Below, piece after piece: positions 1 through 9,108 of a stretch of DNA of 45,793 bases. Every line of letters begins with the position of its first letter. The stretch's first letter is position 1. The notes under the pieces are model-generated. The model saw nothing but the letters and a program-made list of their open reading frames with translations, ran no database searches and had not been told where the DNA came from. The DNA comes from Flavobacterium sp. FEMGT703F (GTDB lineage Bacteria; Bacteroidota; Bacteroidia; Flavobacteriales; Flavobacteriaceae), in contig PGCN01000020.1 of NCBI GenBank assembly GCA_002786385.1, positions 1 through 45,793 on the forward strand, given 5' to 3'. The translations under genes and the position numbers were made by a program.

Positions 1-316
1 CAGGCACACCGAGTTGTATCAACCCACAAACCAGCAGTACCACACTCACGATATTGCCACTCCCAACAGCGAGTGTATCGGTTAGTCCAACGACCATCTG
101 TGCCAATAGCAGCGCCACGTTCACTTTTACAGGAACTCCGAATGCTACAGTAACGTACAACATCAATGGTGGAGCGAACCAAACGGTAACGCTAAACGCC
201 TCGGGTACGGCTACCATCAGCGGCACGTACACCACCAATACAACCATTAACATTGTTAGTGTCGCCAGCGCAGGCACACCGAGTTGTATCAACCCACAAA
301 CCAGCAGTACCACACT
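1..316 (+). repeat. 270-bp tandem repeat, last copy plus end of preceding copy
   Basis: Bases 1-46 are identical to bases 271-316, a spacing of exactly 270 bp or 90 codons. The window therefore starts at the end of one repeat unit and contains the final full unit (47-316). Identity stops at 47 versus 317, where the following protein unit type begins. How many copies lie upstream cannot be seen. Confidence 0.85.
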
Positions 317-3300
317 GACCATAGTTCAACCGCCAATTCCCGGTAACAATGCATCCGTTACACTTTGTGTTTTGAGTCCGTCAGTTAATTTATTTACGTT
401 GTTAGGTCCAACAGCCCAAACAGGCGGAACATGGTCACCAGCTTTAACTAGTGGGACAGGAGTGTTTAATCCTGCGGTTGATCCTTCAGGGACTTATACT
501 TATACATTAAATGGTACAGCACCATGTACTAATGTTAGTGCCAATGTACAAGTTGTTGTTAATCCGGTGCCGGATGCAGGAAATAATGGCGTTTTAGCTA
601 TTTGTTCAAACCAAAGTCCGGTAGATTTATTCGCCTCACTAACCGGGACACCGCAATCGGGTGGAACATGGTCGCCACCATTAAATAGCGGAACGGGAAT
701 ATTTAATCCGGCTGTTGATTTATCCGGAGTTTATACTTATACCGTTAGTGGTGTTTCACCTTGTGTTGATGATACAGCTACGGTTTCGGTAACAGTTACT
801 CAAGGTCCGGAAGCCGGAACAGACAATACAATAACACTTTGTGTTGACAGTCCTTCTCAGGATTTAGCATTGTTGTTGGGGGTTAACTCTCAACCTGGCG
901 GTGTTTGGTCACCTGCTTTGGCCAGTGGAACCGGTGTATTTAACCCAGCTGTAGATGCGGCAGGAGCTTACACTTATACATTGTCGGGAACGCAACCTTG
1001 TGATAACGATAGTGCCGTCATAACTGTTGTTGTTAATCCTGTTCCTAATGCAGGAGATAATAGCAGTATTGTTTTATGTGAAAATAATCCTTCCCAAGAT
1101 TTATTTACTTTGCTTGGTGCAAATGCTCAGTCAGGCGGAACTTGGTCACCGGCATTAGTCAGTGGCACAGGAGTTTTCAATCCGGCTGTTGATTTGGCAG
1201 GTACTTACATTTATACAGTAGGCGGAGGTTTATGTAGTAGTGATACAGCAACGGTGTCAGTTTCTGTAAGTCAAGCGCCTAATGCTGGTGGAGCAGGGCA
1301 AGTACTGAATGTTTGTGAAAGTACCACAGCTATTGATTTAGCAACCGGATTAGACGGTACCCAAGACACTGGCGTTTGGAATGACGATGATACTACAGGA
1401 GCATTATCCGGATCCATTTTTAATCCAACTATTGTTGGTGTTGGAACTTATCATTTTACTTATACGGTGACCGGAAATACTCCTTGTGCTAATGCTTCTT
1501 CTACGGTAACTGTGGTTGTTAATCCATCACCGATAGCAGGGGTTTCATCAACTATTTCGTTCTGCGCTACCGATAGTACTCAAGATTTATTTCCTTTGTT
1601 AGGTAATACGGCTCAAACAGGCGGAACATGGTCACCTGCATTAGTTAGTGGAACGGGTGTGTTTAATCCTGCTGCTGATACTCAAGGCATTTATACCTAT
1701 ACTGTTTCAGCTCCTTTTTGTGCTTCAGTTTCAGCTAACATAGATGTTACAGTTTTTCAACCGGTGAGTTCAGGCGGCATTGGGCAAACTTTAAATAGTT
1801 GTGTTACTGAAACTTCAATAGATTTAACTTCCGGGCTCGACGGGACTCAAGGAGTTGGAGTATGGAATGATGATGATACTACAGGAGCGCTCACAGGATC
1901 CATTTTTAATCCAACTATTGTTGGTGTTGGAACTTATCATTTTACTTATACAGTAACTGGAAATGCTCCTTGTGCTAATGCTTCTTCAACGGTAACGGTA
2001 ATTGTGCATCCGTCACCAATCGCAGGAACTGATGGTGTATTGACAGTTTGTTCAACAGATGGTTCTCAAGATTTATTTGGATTGTTAGGTTCAACAGCCC
2101 AAACCGGAGGGACGTGGTCGCCTGTATTAGCCAGTGGAACAGGAGTGTTTAATCCGGCTGTTGATACACAAGGCGTTTATACTTACACTGTTTCTTCTGC
2201 TTTTTGTGCATCGGTTTCTGCAAACATAAATGTTACCGTGAATCCGGCTGCCAATTCCGGAGGTGTGGGGCAAACAATAACAACTTGTGTCAACATAACG
2301 TCATTAGACTTAACAACGGGCTTAGATGGGACTCAAGGTACAGGAACTTGGACTGACAATAACAGTACAGGTGCTTTAACCGGTAATGTGTTTAATCCAT
2401 CTACAGCAGGAGTTGGAACCTATACTTTTACCTATACAGTAATAGGTACAGCACCATGTTCTAATGCAGCGTCTACTGTAACTGTTGTCGTAAATTCGGT
2501 GCCGAATGCCGGTGCATTTAGCGGAGCAGTGACACTGTGTTCAAGTGTCGGTGTCTTAGATTTAGCATCTTTACTAAATGGAGAAGATACCGGTGGTGTT
2601 TGGACAGATGCTACATCGCAAACTGTCATATCACCAATATCCATTGTGAGTTTTGCTGCCGGAACTTATTCTTACACGTATACGGTGACTAACACTTGTT
2701 CTACAGATACTGAAAACGTACAGTTTACGGTTTTACCTAATCCGCAAATTGCCAGTTTTAATATTTCGACATCACCTGCTTGTTTAGGGTCTGATGTAGT
2801 GGTGAATTTGAATGGAATGACAGATGGGACTTATACTTTAACCTATGACTTAATCGGTGCAAATACTGCAGCTGGTCAAACCGCTACTGTAACCATAACC
2901 GGTGGTATAGGAAGTTTTACTATTCCGGCGTCTCTGTTGCCTAATACCGGAACTACAGTTGCCAATTTCACGACCATTTTAAATACAGCGACCAACTGTT
3001 CTATAACCTTGATAGGAGTAGCGACTCAAATACTGGTTCGACCTTTGGCCGACATTGATACCACAAACTTGAGTTCAACAGCAGTTTGTTATGGCACCGA
3101 TATAGTAGTTGCTATTTCCGGAGCTACTAACTTACCGGACGGAGTATATCAGTTCAATTATTCTATTCCGGGGACCAATCCGACTTCTAACAACTCGGGC
3201 AATGTTACCATAACCGGTGGGGCAGGACAATTTACAGTTCCGGCAACCATTTTTAGTTCGGCCGGAAATTACACCATGACTATTTTCGGAATAATTGCCA

Positions 3301-4214
3301 CTACCGGTTGTACCAATACTTCTGAGAGTGCTTCAGTATCTTTAGTAATTAATGCGTTGCCAAGTTTGCAAAACGCAACAGTTACGGTACAAGATACTTG
3401 TGCCAATTTTGCCAGTTTGGTTACCATTTCCGGAGCCAGCAACTTAGCGGATGGTGATTATACTTTAACCTACCAATTGTCAGGAGCTAATACCGCAACT
3501 ACATCGCTTACCATCACTATTAGCGGTGGGAATGGAAGTTTCAGTATACCAGCATCGGAATTGGTAAATAACGGAACAACTACGTTAACAATCGACCAAC
3601 TCGATTCGGTAACCACTACTTGCGGTGTCACAGGAACTATTATTCCTCCAATTGATTTCAATGTTACGCAGTTGGGTACACCGCAACTCATCCAAGATGG
3701 TAATCTTTTCTGTGAAGATGACAGTCCAACCATTGCCAATCTATCAGGTAATTTAGTTGGATTCCCAACGGTAATTTGGTACAATGCACCAACGGGAGGA
3801 ACGGCTTATAGTGCTACTGATTTATTAGTTCACGGAACTACTTATTATGCCGCTTTGACTACTGCAAGTGGTTGTGAAGGAGCAGTTCGATTACAAGTTA
3901 CGGTTGATTTGACCGTATGCGACGACATCCTGATTCCGGATGGTTATTCGCCTAACAACGATGGTATCAATGATACTTTTGAAATTGAAAACTTGGCGAC
4001 CATCTATCCGAATTTCAAATTAGAAGTCTATAACAGATATGGTAACCTGATTTACACCGGAAACAGAAATACGCCAAATTGGGACGGAACCACTACAGTT
4101 AGCGGTTTGAACTTAGGCAATAACATATTGCCAAACGGGGTTTATTTCTATATACTCTATTTTAATGACGGTGTTCGAAAACCGGTTCAAGGAAGAGTTT
4201 ATCTAAACAGATAA
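1..4214 (+). CDS. Giant SprB-like repetitive surface adhesin, T9SS type B tail (5' partial)
   Basis: The reading frame is open from the first bases of the window, so the N-terminus and signal peptide lie upstream. About 1,400 residues are visible. The order is: a 90-aa PKD/Ig-like unit; about ten units of 78-85 aa carrying GGTWSPAL-SGTGVFNPA or GVWNDDDTTGAL-IFNPT signatures and paired cysteines; three units of about 105 aa with ITGG-GSFTIPAS motifs; one Ig-like unit; and a C-terminal gliding-motility/CHU_C domain of about 95 aa starting near IPDGYSPNNDGIND and ending in QGRVYLNR. That domain is the known type B signal for type IX secretion, so the protein should be exported and placed on the cell surface. 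In Flavobacterium johnsoniae the comparable SprB is a mobile gliding adhesin. Its stop codon overlaps the start of the PorP/SprF gene (TAATG). The true ligand is unknown; a non-motility adhesin is the main alternative. Confidence 0.88.
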   Translation, partial: GTPSCINPQTSSTTLTILPLPTASVSVSPTTICANSSATFTFTGTPNATVTYNINGGANQTVTLNASGTATISGTYTTNTTINIVSVASAGTPSCINPQTSSTTLTIVQPPIPGNNASVTLCVLSPSVNLFTLLGPTAQTGGTWSPALTSGTGVFNPAVDPSGTYTYTLNGTAPCTNVSANVQVVVNPVPDAGNNGVLAICSNQSPVDLFASLTGTPQSGGTWSPPLNSGTGIFNPAVDLSGVYTYTVSGVSPCVDDTATVSVTVTQGPEAGTDNTITLCVDSPSQDLALLLGVNSQPGGVWSPALASGTGVFNPAVDAAGAYTYTLSGTQPCDNDSAVITVVVNPVPNAGDNSSIVLCENNPSQDLFTLLGANAQSGGTWSPALVSGTGVFNPAVDLAGTYIYTVGGGLCSSDTATVSVSVSQAPNAGGAGQVLNVCESTTAIDLATGLDGTQDTGVWNDDDTTGALSGSIFNPTIVGVGTYHFTYTVTGNTPCANASSTVTVVVNPSPIAGVSSTISFCATDSTQDLFPLLGNTAQTGGTWSPALVSGTGVFNPAADTQGIYTYTVSAPFCASVSANIDVTVFQPVSSGGIGQTLNSCVTETSIDLTSGLDGTQGVGVWNDDDTTGALTGSIFNPTIVGVGTYHFTYTVTGNAPCANASSTVTVIVHPSPIAGTDGVLTVCSTDGSQDLFGLLGSTAQTGGTWSPVLASGTGVFNPAVDTQGVYTYTVSSAFCASVSANINVTVNPAANSGGVGQTITTCVNITSLDLTTGLDGTQGTGTWTDNNSTGALTGNVFNPSTAGVGTYTFTYTVIGTAPCSNAASTVTVVVNSVPNAGAFSGAVTLCSSVGVLDLASLLNGEDTGGVWTDATSQTVISPISIVSFAAGTYSYTYTVTNTCSTDTENVQFTVLPNPQIASFNISTSPACLGSDVVVNLNGMTDGTYTLTYDLIGANTAAGQTATVTITGGIGSFTIPASLLPNTGTTVANFTTILNTATNCSITLIGVATQILVRPLADIDTTNLSSTAVCYGTDIVVAISGATNLPDGVYQFNYSIPGTNPTSNNSGNVTITGGAGQFTVPATIFSSAGNYTMTIFGIIATTGCTNTSESASVSLVINALPSLQNATVTVQDTCANFASLVTISGASNLADGDYTLTYQLSGANTATTSLTITISGGNGSFSIPASELVNNGTTTLTIDQLDSVTTTCGVTGTIIPPIDFNVTQLGTPQLIQDGNLFCEDDSPTIANLSGNLVGFPTVIWYNAPTGGTAYSATDLLVHGTTYYAALTTASGCEGAVRLQVTVDLTVCDDILIPDGYSPNNDGINDTFEIENLATIYPNFKLEVYNRYGNLIYTGNRNTPNWDGTTTVSGLNLGNNILPNGVYFYILYFNDGVRKPVQGRVYLNR
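1410..1951 (+). repeat. 56-bp perfect direct repeat inside the adhesin gene (1410-1465 and 1896-1951)
   Basis: The stretch beginning GGATCCATTTTTAATC at 1410 recurs base for base at 1896, 486 bp later. The two copies lie in adhesin units of the same subtype, separated by one unit of the other subtype. The match is long enough to support homologous recombination that would delete or add a two-unit block in frame (162 codons). Confidence 0.85.
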
Positions 4215-5188
4215 TGAAGATGCGTACAACTAAACTATATATGATTCGATACTGCTTTGTAAGCTTGCTTTTGGCATTGTGCTCTTCCAAAATGGCAGCC
4301 CAGCAAGATCCGCAATTCACCCATTACATGTACAATATGAGTGTCATCAATCCGGCTTATGCTACCGAAGATAAAGACATCATCAAAATGGGAGGCATCT
4401 ATCGTGCCCAATGGGTTGGTATTGAAGGCGCGCCCACTACCCAGTCTTTTTTTGTGCACAAACCGGTTTCAAAAAAAGTAGAATTAGGCTTGTCTGTCGT
4501 ACACGATGAAATTGGCAATGTGGTGAACGAGAGTAACATCTTTGCCGATATCGCTTATGTGTTGTCTTTGTCGGAAAGCACTCGATTGTCTTTCGGAGTG
4601 AAAGCAGGGGTAACCCTTTTTAGTACTAATTTTAACGGATTCCAATACACTGATCCGCTACCGGATCCGGCTTTTCAGAACAACTTGAGCCAAACCTTTC
4701 CTAACATTGGTGCCGGAACTTATTTGTTTGGGGATAACTACTATTTAGGCTTTTCAACACCCAATTTATTAACTACCAAACACCTCGAGAATACTAACGG
4801 TATCACAACTAGCGGCGTGGAAGCGGTTCATTATTTCTTAACCGGTGGTTATGTCTTTACCTTTAACGGCAACGACAATTTTAAAGTGAAGCCTGCTTTT
4901 ATGGCCAAAGGAGTCGCTGGAGCACCGCTTTCGGTAGATTTAACCACCAACGTACTAATTAACAACAAGTTTGAAGCCGGTATTGGCTATCGCTTAGATG
5001 ATTCGGTAAGCGGATTAGCCAGTTTTTATGTAACTCCAACGCTTAGAATTGGTTATTCTTACGATTATACGCTTACTAATTTGAGAAACTTCAATAATGG
5101 TTCACATGAGGTTTTTGTGTTGTTTGATCTCGATTTAGGTCGAATGTCATCCGGAAAAGGATATGATAAATCACCAAGATTCTTCTAA
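4214..5188 (+). CDS. PorP/SprF family T9SS outer-membrane protein
   Basis: A 324-aa protein with an N-terminal signal peptide ending near KMAAQQ, followed by the family signature QDPQFTHYMYNMSVINPAYA. The rest alternates short beta-strand-like segments with glycines (for example GLSVVHDEIG and FGVKAGVTLF), as expected for an outer-membrane beta-barrel of about 300-330 aa. PorP/SprF proteins are usually encoded next to type B (CHU_C) cargo and in F. johnsoniae SprF is needed for SprB to reach the surface. Here the start codon overlaps the adhesin stop (4214-4216 against 4212-4214), which strongly suggests translational coupling and a dedicated cargo-partner pair. An internal ATG at 4220 or 4241 is also possible. 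Family assignment is firm; the specific pairing is inferred from context. Confidence 0.9.
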   Translation: MKMRTTKLYMIRYCFVSLLLALCSSKMAAQQDPQFTHYMYNMSVINPAYATEDKDIIKMGGIYRAQWVGIEGAPTTQSFFVHKPVSKKVELGLSVVHDEIGNVVNESNIFADIAYVLSLSESTRLSFGVKAGVTLFSTNFNGFQYTDPLPDPAFQNNLSQTFPNIGAGTYLFGDNYYLGFSTPNLLTTKHLENTNGITTSGVEAVHYFLTGGYVFTFNGNDNFKVKPAFMAKGVAGAPLSVDLTTNVLINNKFEAGIGYRLDDSVSGLASFYVTPTLRIGYSYDYTLTNLRNFNNGSHEVFVLFDLDLGRMSSGKGYDKSPRFF

Positions 5189-5198
5189 AACGGATACT

Positions 5199-7082
5199 AT
5201 GAAAAAAGTCATTTACCTATTATTTATTTTTTGCAGTATCACCACTCTTTTTGCCCAAAAGAAAGTCAGTGCCAAACAAGCCCATGCCTTGTTCAATCGC
5301 AAAGCGTATATCAAGGCTGCTGCTGCCTACGAACAATTACCGCAATCCCGTGAAGTGTTGCAAAACTTGGGAGATTGCTATTATTACAACTTTCAAATGG
5401 ACAACGCAGTTCGAGCCTACGGGCAGCTGTTTTTTACTTTTAAAGACAGCGTAAAGAAAGACGTTTATTTCCGTTATGCCAACGCACTTAAAGGTGCCAA
5501 AGATTTTGATAAAGGCGACGCCATCATGTCGGAGTATCTCGGCTATGAGCAAAATACGCCTAAGTTCATGAAGAATGCTACTCGAAATATTCCCGACAGT
5601 TACAAACTCGAAATGATGTCGAAAAACAAAACCAACGGCGATTTCGGAATTGCTTTCTACGGCGAAAAAGTGACTTTTGCGTCACTTCGAAATGCCGAAG
5701 GCGACCAATCTTACAATTGGAACGATCGGCCTTATCTGGATTTGTTTATGGCGACTGTAAACGATAAAGGCCAATTGGTGCAAATAGAACCTTTTCCGGA
5801 AAGCATCAATACCAAAAAGCACGAAAGCAATGCTACATTCAGTGCCGATGGCAAAATCATGTACTTCAATCGCACCGGAGAAAAACAGGTCGAAGTCAAC
5901 AACGAAAAAGTAGCCACCGTAAAAATTTACAAAGCCGAATTTGTTGACGGTAAATGGACTAATGTTAAAATGTGCTCATTCTCCAGCGATGAATATTCGG
6001 TACAACATCCTTTCTTAACCAAAGACGGCAAAAAATTATACTTCGCCAGTGATATGAAAGGCACCATTGGTTCGATGGATCTTTTTGTAGTCGATGTTTT
6101 AGAAGATGGCACTTACAGTCAGCCTCGAAATTTAGGCGAAACCATCAACACCATTCACCGTGAACAATTCCCTTTTGTAACCGAAGACGGAACGCTGTAC
6201 TTTGCTTCCGATGGCCATCAGGGTAATGGGAATCTGGATATTTTTATGAGCTATAAACTTTCGGAAACAGAATTCGATAAACCGCTCAATCTCGGGTCTA
6301 CCATCAATAGTGAGATGGACGACTTCAATTATATCCTTGATGAAGTCAACAACAAAGGTTATTTTGCTTCTAACCGAACCGGAGACGACAATTTGTACAC
6401 CTTTATTCGTGAAGATAACAAACTGCAATATTTGGTTGAAGGTGAAGTGCGCGATTTGAAATCACTGGAACTTTTACCGGGCGCAACGGTAAAATTGTTC
6501 AATGACAAAGGCGAGTTGTTGGAAGAAGTTGTAGTAGGGAAAGACGGCGATTTTACCTTTAACACCGAGCCAAATAAGAAATACAAAATCATGGCTTTCA
6601 AGGATTTTTATATTCCTGCCGAAGCCGAGTTTGATACCAGTCAGAAAGGTAAAGTTTATCTCGATTTACAAATGAAAGTCGAGTCCTATTACGACGCCGA
6701 AGACATCATCAACAAAAAAGATGACGGTACAGTATTGATTGAATTGGAGAATATTTACTTCGATTTAGACAAATGGAATATCAAGCCGCAAGCTGCACAA
6801 GTTTTGGATGTGTTGGTTGGCTTGTTGAAAAAATACCCATACATGGAAATTCAAATCGGGTCGCATACCGATTCCAGAGCTTCGGAAATTTACAACTTAA
6901 GATTGTCCAACCGAAGAGCTGCATCTGCCTTAGAATATTTGGTGCAAAACGGTATTGAAAGACGTCGCTTGAAATCGGTAGGTTACGGCGAAAGCAAGCC
7001 GCTGATCATTTGTCCGAAAAACGATTGTACCGAAGCCGAACACGCCACCAATCGTAGGTGTACATTTATGATTCTGAAATAA
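5199..7082 (+). CDS. OmpA family protein with PD40 repeats (peptidoglycan anchor)
   Basis: A 627-aa protein. The start at 5199 is preferred because it gives a clean signal peptide (MKKVIYLLFIFCSITTLFAQ); an in-frame ATG at 5163 lies inside the SprF-like gene and would add 12 hydrophilic residues. Order: helical TPR-like region (about 25-130), WD40-like PD40 strands with YFASD motifs (about 215-400), a carboxypeptidase-regulatory-like beta domain (about 410-490), and a C-terminal OmpA domain (about 515-627) with IYFDLDKWNIKP and the HTDSRAS...LSNRRA segment. The Asp and Arg that bind diaminopimelate in OmpA domains are present with the usual 15-residue spacing. It follows the PorP/SprF gene by 10 bp and closes the operon. 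The likely role is to link the adhesin-export complex to peptidoglycan; that role is inferred. Confidence 0.88.
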   Translation: MKKVIYLLFIFCSITTLFAQKKVSAKQAHALFNRKAYIKAAAAYEQLPQSREVLQNLGDCYYYNFQMDNAVRAYGQLFFTFKDSVKKDVYFRYANALKGAKDFDKGDAIMSEYLGYEQNTPKFMKNATRNIPDSYKLEMMSKNKTNGDFGIAFYGEKVTFASLRNAEGDQSYNWNDRPYLDLFMATVNDKGQLVQIEPFPESINTKKHESNATFSADGKIMYFNRTGEKQVEVNNEKVATVKIYKAEFVDGKWTNVKMCSFSSDEYSVQHPFLTKDGKKLYFASDMKGTIGSMDLFVVDVLEDGTYSQPRNLGETINTIHREQFPFVTEDGTLYFASDGHQGNGNLDIFMSYKLSETEFDKPLNLGSTINSEMDDFNYILDEVNNKGYFASNRTGDDNLYTFIREDNKLQYLVEGEVRDLKSLELLPGATVKLFNDKGELLEEVVVGKDGDFTFNTEPNKKYKIMAFKDFYIPAEAEFDTSQKGKVYLDLQMKVESYYDAEDIINKKDDGTVLIELENIYFDLDKWNIKPQAAQVLDVLVGLLKKYPYMEIQIGSHTDSRASEIYNLRLSNRRAASALEYLVQNGIERRRLKSVGYGESKPLIICPKNDCTEAEHATNRRCTFMILK

Positions 7083-7123
7083 AGTTAGTTGTTTTAATGT
7101 TGTTTTTAAAATTGGGAATTTGC

Positions 7124-7161
7124 CAAATGCACGCTTTAACGAGTGTGCATTTGTTTTTTTT
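7124..7161 (+). terminator. Terminator of the adhesin-SprF-OmpA operon
   Basis: CAAATGCAC (7124-7132) pairs with GTGCATTTG (7145-7153), with one G-U and one C-G pair extending the stem inward, an 8-nt loop, and a run of eight T at 7154-7161. It starts 41 bp after the OmpA-family stop. Confidence 0.8.
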
Positions 7162-7474
7162 CAGGCTTCCTTCGATACAAACTTTATTAATCTTTAGACT
7201 CTAAAATTATTGTAGCAATATTTTTGTAACAATTTATTTTGCTACATTTTTTTTGCTACAACTTTTTCACGCAAAGTTTTTTAGGGATTTTTTTAAAATT
7301 CTGTAACTTAATTCAAGAAAAGTTCAATTTATATTGGAGTAAAAACAGAAAACAGGAGTGACGGTCAAACCAAAAGTTCTAGTGATGGACAACGCTGAGT
7401 TATAACTTTAGATTAACACTAATAGTGGTTAGGATTGGGATGTAATTCCTATTTTTGTCATTCAATTTTATATC
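7162..7474. other. 313-bp non-coding gap with small repeats
   Basis: No convincing gene was found. The octamer TGTAGCAA at 7211-7218 is followed by its reverse complement TTGCTACA at 7239-7246 and again at 7253-7260. A TAnnTTTG match (TATTTTTG) is at 7219-7226. The downstream half, about 7300-7440, is less AT-rich and unassigned. Confidence 0.5.
7450..7457 (+). promoter_or_regulatory. Probable -7 box of the phosphatase gene
   Basis: TATTTTTG matches the Bacteroidota -7 consensus TAnnTTTG and ends 17 bp before the ATG at 7475. No TTG was found at the expected 17-23 bp upstream (the nearest is 12 bp away at 7435-7437), so only the -7 element is supported. Confidence 0.4.
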
Positions 7475-9085
7475 ATGAAGAAAGTACTTTCACTCCTTTT
7501 TGTTGTTGCCGTTACCCATTTGTATGCCCAGCAAAAACCCAAATTAGTGGTCGGTATTGTTATCGATCAAATGAAAACCGAATACCTCTATCGTTTTCAA
7601 AACGACTTCTCGGAAAATGGTTTCAAGCGATTGATGAAAGACGGGTTTACCTTCTACAACATGCATTACAATTATATGCCTACTTACACAGCGCCAGGTC
7701 ATGCTTCCATTTACACGGGAACAACACCGGCTTTGCATGGTATAGTGAGCAACGAATGGTTCCATCGAACGCTCAAAAAAGAAGTGTATTGTACCGATGA
7801 TGACAGTGTGACTACTTTGGTGCCCGGAACCGAAAAAGAAGGCAAGATGTCGCCTAAAAATTTGCAAGCTACTACCATCACCGACGAATTAAAATTAGCG
7901 ACCAACTTCAAGGGTAAAGTCATCGGGATGAGTATCAAAGATCGTGGTGCCATTCTTCCTGCCGGCCATTTTGCCGATTGGGCATTTTGGTATACCAAAA
8001 CCGGTGAATTTATTTCGAGTTCTTTCTACGGAAAAACGCTGCCGAATTGGGTAACCGAATTCAACCAAGAAAAACAATATTTACCATACATCAATAGCGG
8101 TTGGAATTTGCTGAAGCCAGTTGAAACTTACAACGAAAGTTTGGCAGACAACAACAATTACGAAGGCAAACTCTACAAAAAGCTACCGGTTTTTCCCTAT
8201 AATTTAAAAGAAATGTACGATAGCAACGATGCCGGTGTGTTGCGCGTAACGCCTTTTGGGAATGATGTGTTGGCCAATTTGGCCAAGCGCGCCATCGAGA
8301 AAGAAGCATTAGGGAAAGATGATGTAACCGATTTTTTAGCGGTGAGTTTTTCTTCTACCGATTATATCGGTCATACTTTCGGACCGCGTTCTATAGAAAT
8401 TCAGGACACTTACCTGCGCTTGGATTTAACCATAGCCGATTTTTTGAATTATTTGGATAAAACGGTTGGGAAAGGTAACTACTTGGTTTTCCTCACTGCC
8501 GATCATGCTTGTGCCGAAAATTCCACCCATTTAAAAGAACACAAATACCAAGTAGACAACATTAGTTATAAAGAGGTTACTAAAGATTTAATTGCGTTTT
8601 CCGAGCAAACTTTCGGTGTGAATTTGTTGTTGAAATACGATAGTTACAATGTGCATTTCGACAAAGACATCATCAAAAGCAAAGGTTTAGATTTGGCCAA
8701 AGTGAAACAAAGCTTTAAAGATTTCCTTTATACTAAAAACTATGTAAAGCGAGTGTACACCGAAGAAGAGATCTTGACTTCAGGTGCCAATGACATGCTA
8801 TTAAGTTTTGTATTTAAAGGATACGATCCAACGCAAAACGGCGATTTGTATTTTGTATACAAACCCGGCTATGTAGAATATTCTGCAACCGGTGCAACAC
8901 ATGGTTCTCCGTATGCTTATGATACCAATGTACCATTAATTTTTTACGGCTGGAACATCAAAAGCGGCGAATCTTACAACAAAAAAGTAATCACCCAAAT
9001 TGCGCCAACCTTGGCTAAAAAACTCAAAATAACCTTACCTAATGCAACGGAGAGTGAAGTGCTGGAGGAAGTGTTAGGAAAATAA
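7475..9085 (+). CDS. pafA: PafA-type alkaline phosphatase, secreted
   Basis: A 536-aa phosphodiesterase/nucleotide-pyrophosphatase superfamily protein with signal peptide MKKVLSLLFVVAVTHLYAQ. It should hydrolyse phosphate monoesters in the periplasm or outside the cell, using two zinc ions. The known active site of Elizabethkingia PafA is visible with a constant offset of 7: D31, nucleophile T72 in TAPGHASIYTG, N93, K155 and R157 in KDRG. Later metal ligands are also present in SSTDYIGHTFGP, TADHA and THGSPYAYD. The Lys-x-Arg pair separates PafA-like monoesterases from diesterases of the fold. It is transcribed alone and ends at a bidirectional terminator facing lysA. An alternative frame at 7435-7800 lacks family features. 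Regulation by phosphate cannot be judged from the sequence. Confidence 0.9.
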   Translation: MKKVLSLLFVVAVTHLYAQQKPKLVVGIVIDQMKTEYLYRFQNDFSENGFKRLMKDGFTFYNMHYNYMPTYTAPGHASIYTGTTPALHGIVSNEWFHRTLKKEVYCTDDDSVTTLVPGTEKEGKMSPKNLQATTITDELKLATNFKGKVIGMSIKDRGAILPAGHFADWAFWYTKTGEFISSSFYGKTLPNWVTEFNQEKQYLPYINSGWNLLKPVETYNESLADNNNYEGKLYKKLPVFPYNLKEMYDSNDAGVLRVTPFGNDVLANLAKRAIEKEALGKDDVTDFLAVSFSSTDYIGHTFGPRSIEIQDTYLRLDLTIADFLNYLDKTVGKGNYLVFLTADHACAENSTHLKEHKYQVDNISYKEVTKDLIAFSEQTFGVNLLLKYDSYNVHFDKDIIKSKGLDLAKVKQSFKDFLYTKNYVKRVYTEEEILTSGANDMLLSFVFKGYDPTQNGDLYFVYKPGYVEYSATGATHGSPYAYDTNVPLIFYGWNIKSGESYNKKVITQIAPTLAKKLKITLPNATESEVLEEVLGK

Positions 9086-9108
9086 ATAAAGAGCAACACT
9101 ATTAATGA

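Noticed and set aside
2432..3784. Minus-strand reading frames inside the adhesin gene (70 and 104 codons)
   Set aside because: They are low-complexity complements of the Thr/Val/Gly-rich repeats, with no promoter and no family features.
7300..7440. Riboswitch ahead of the phosphatase gene
   Set aside because: The segment is less AT-rich than its surroundings, but I could not assemble any known aptamer core, and the -7 box lies downstream of it.
7435..7800. 121-codon frame overlapping the start of the phosphatase gene
   Set aside because: It is out of frame with a well-supported PafA gene, begins upstream of its -7 box, and has cysteine- and histidine-rich shadow composition.
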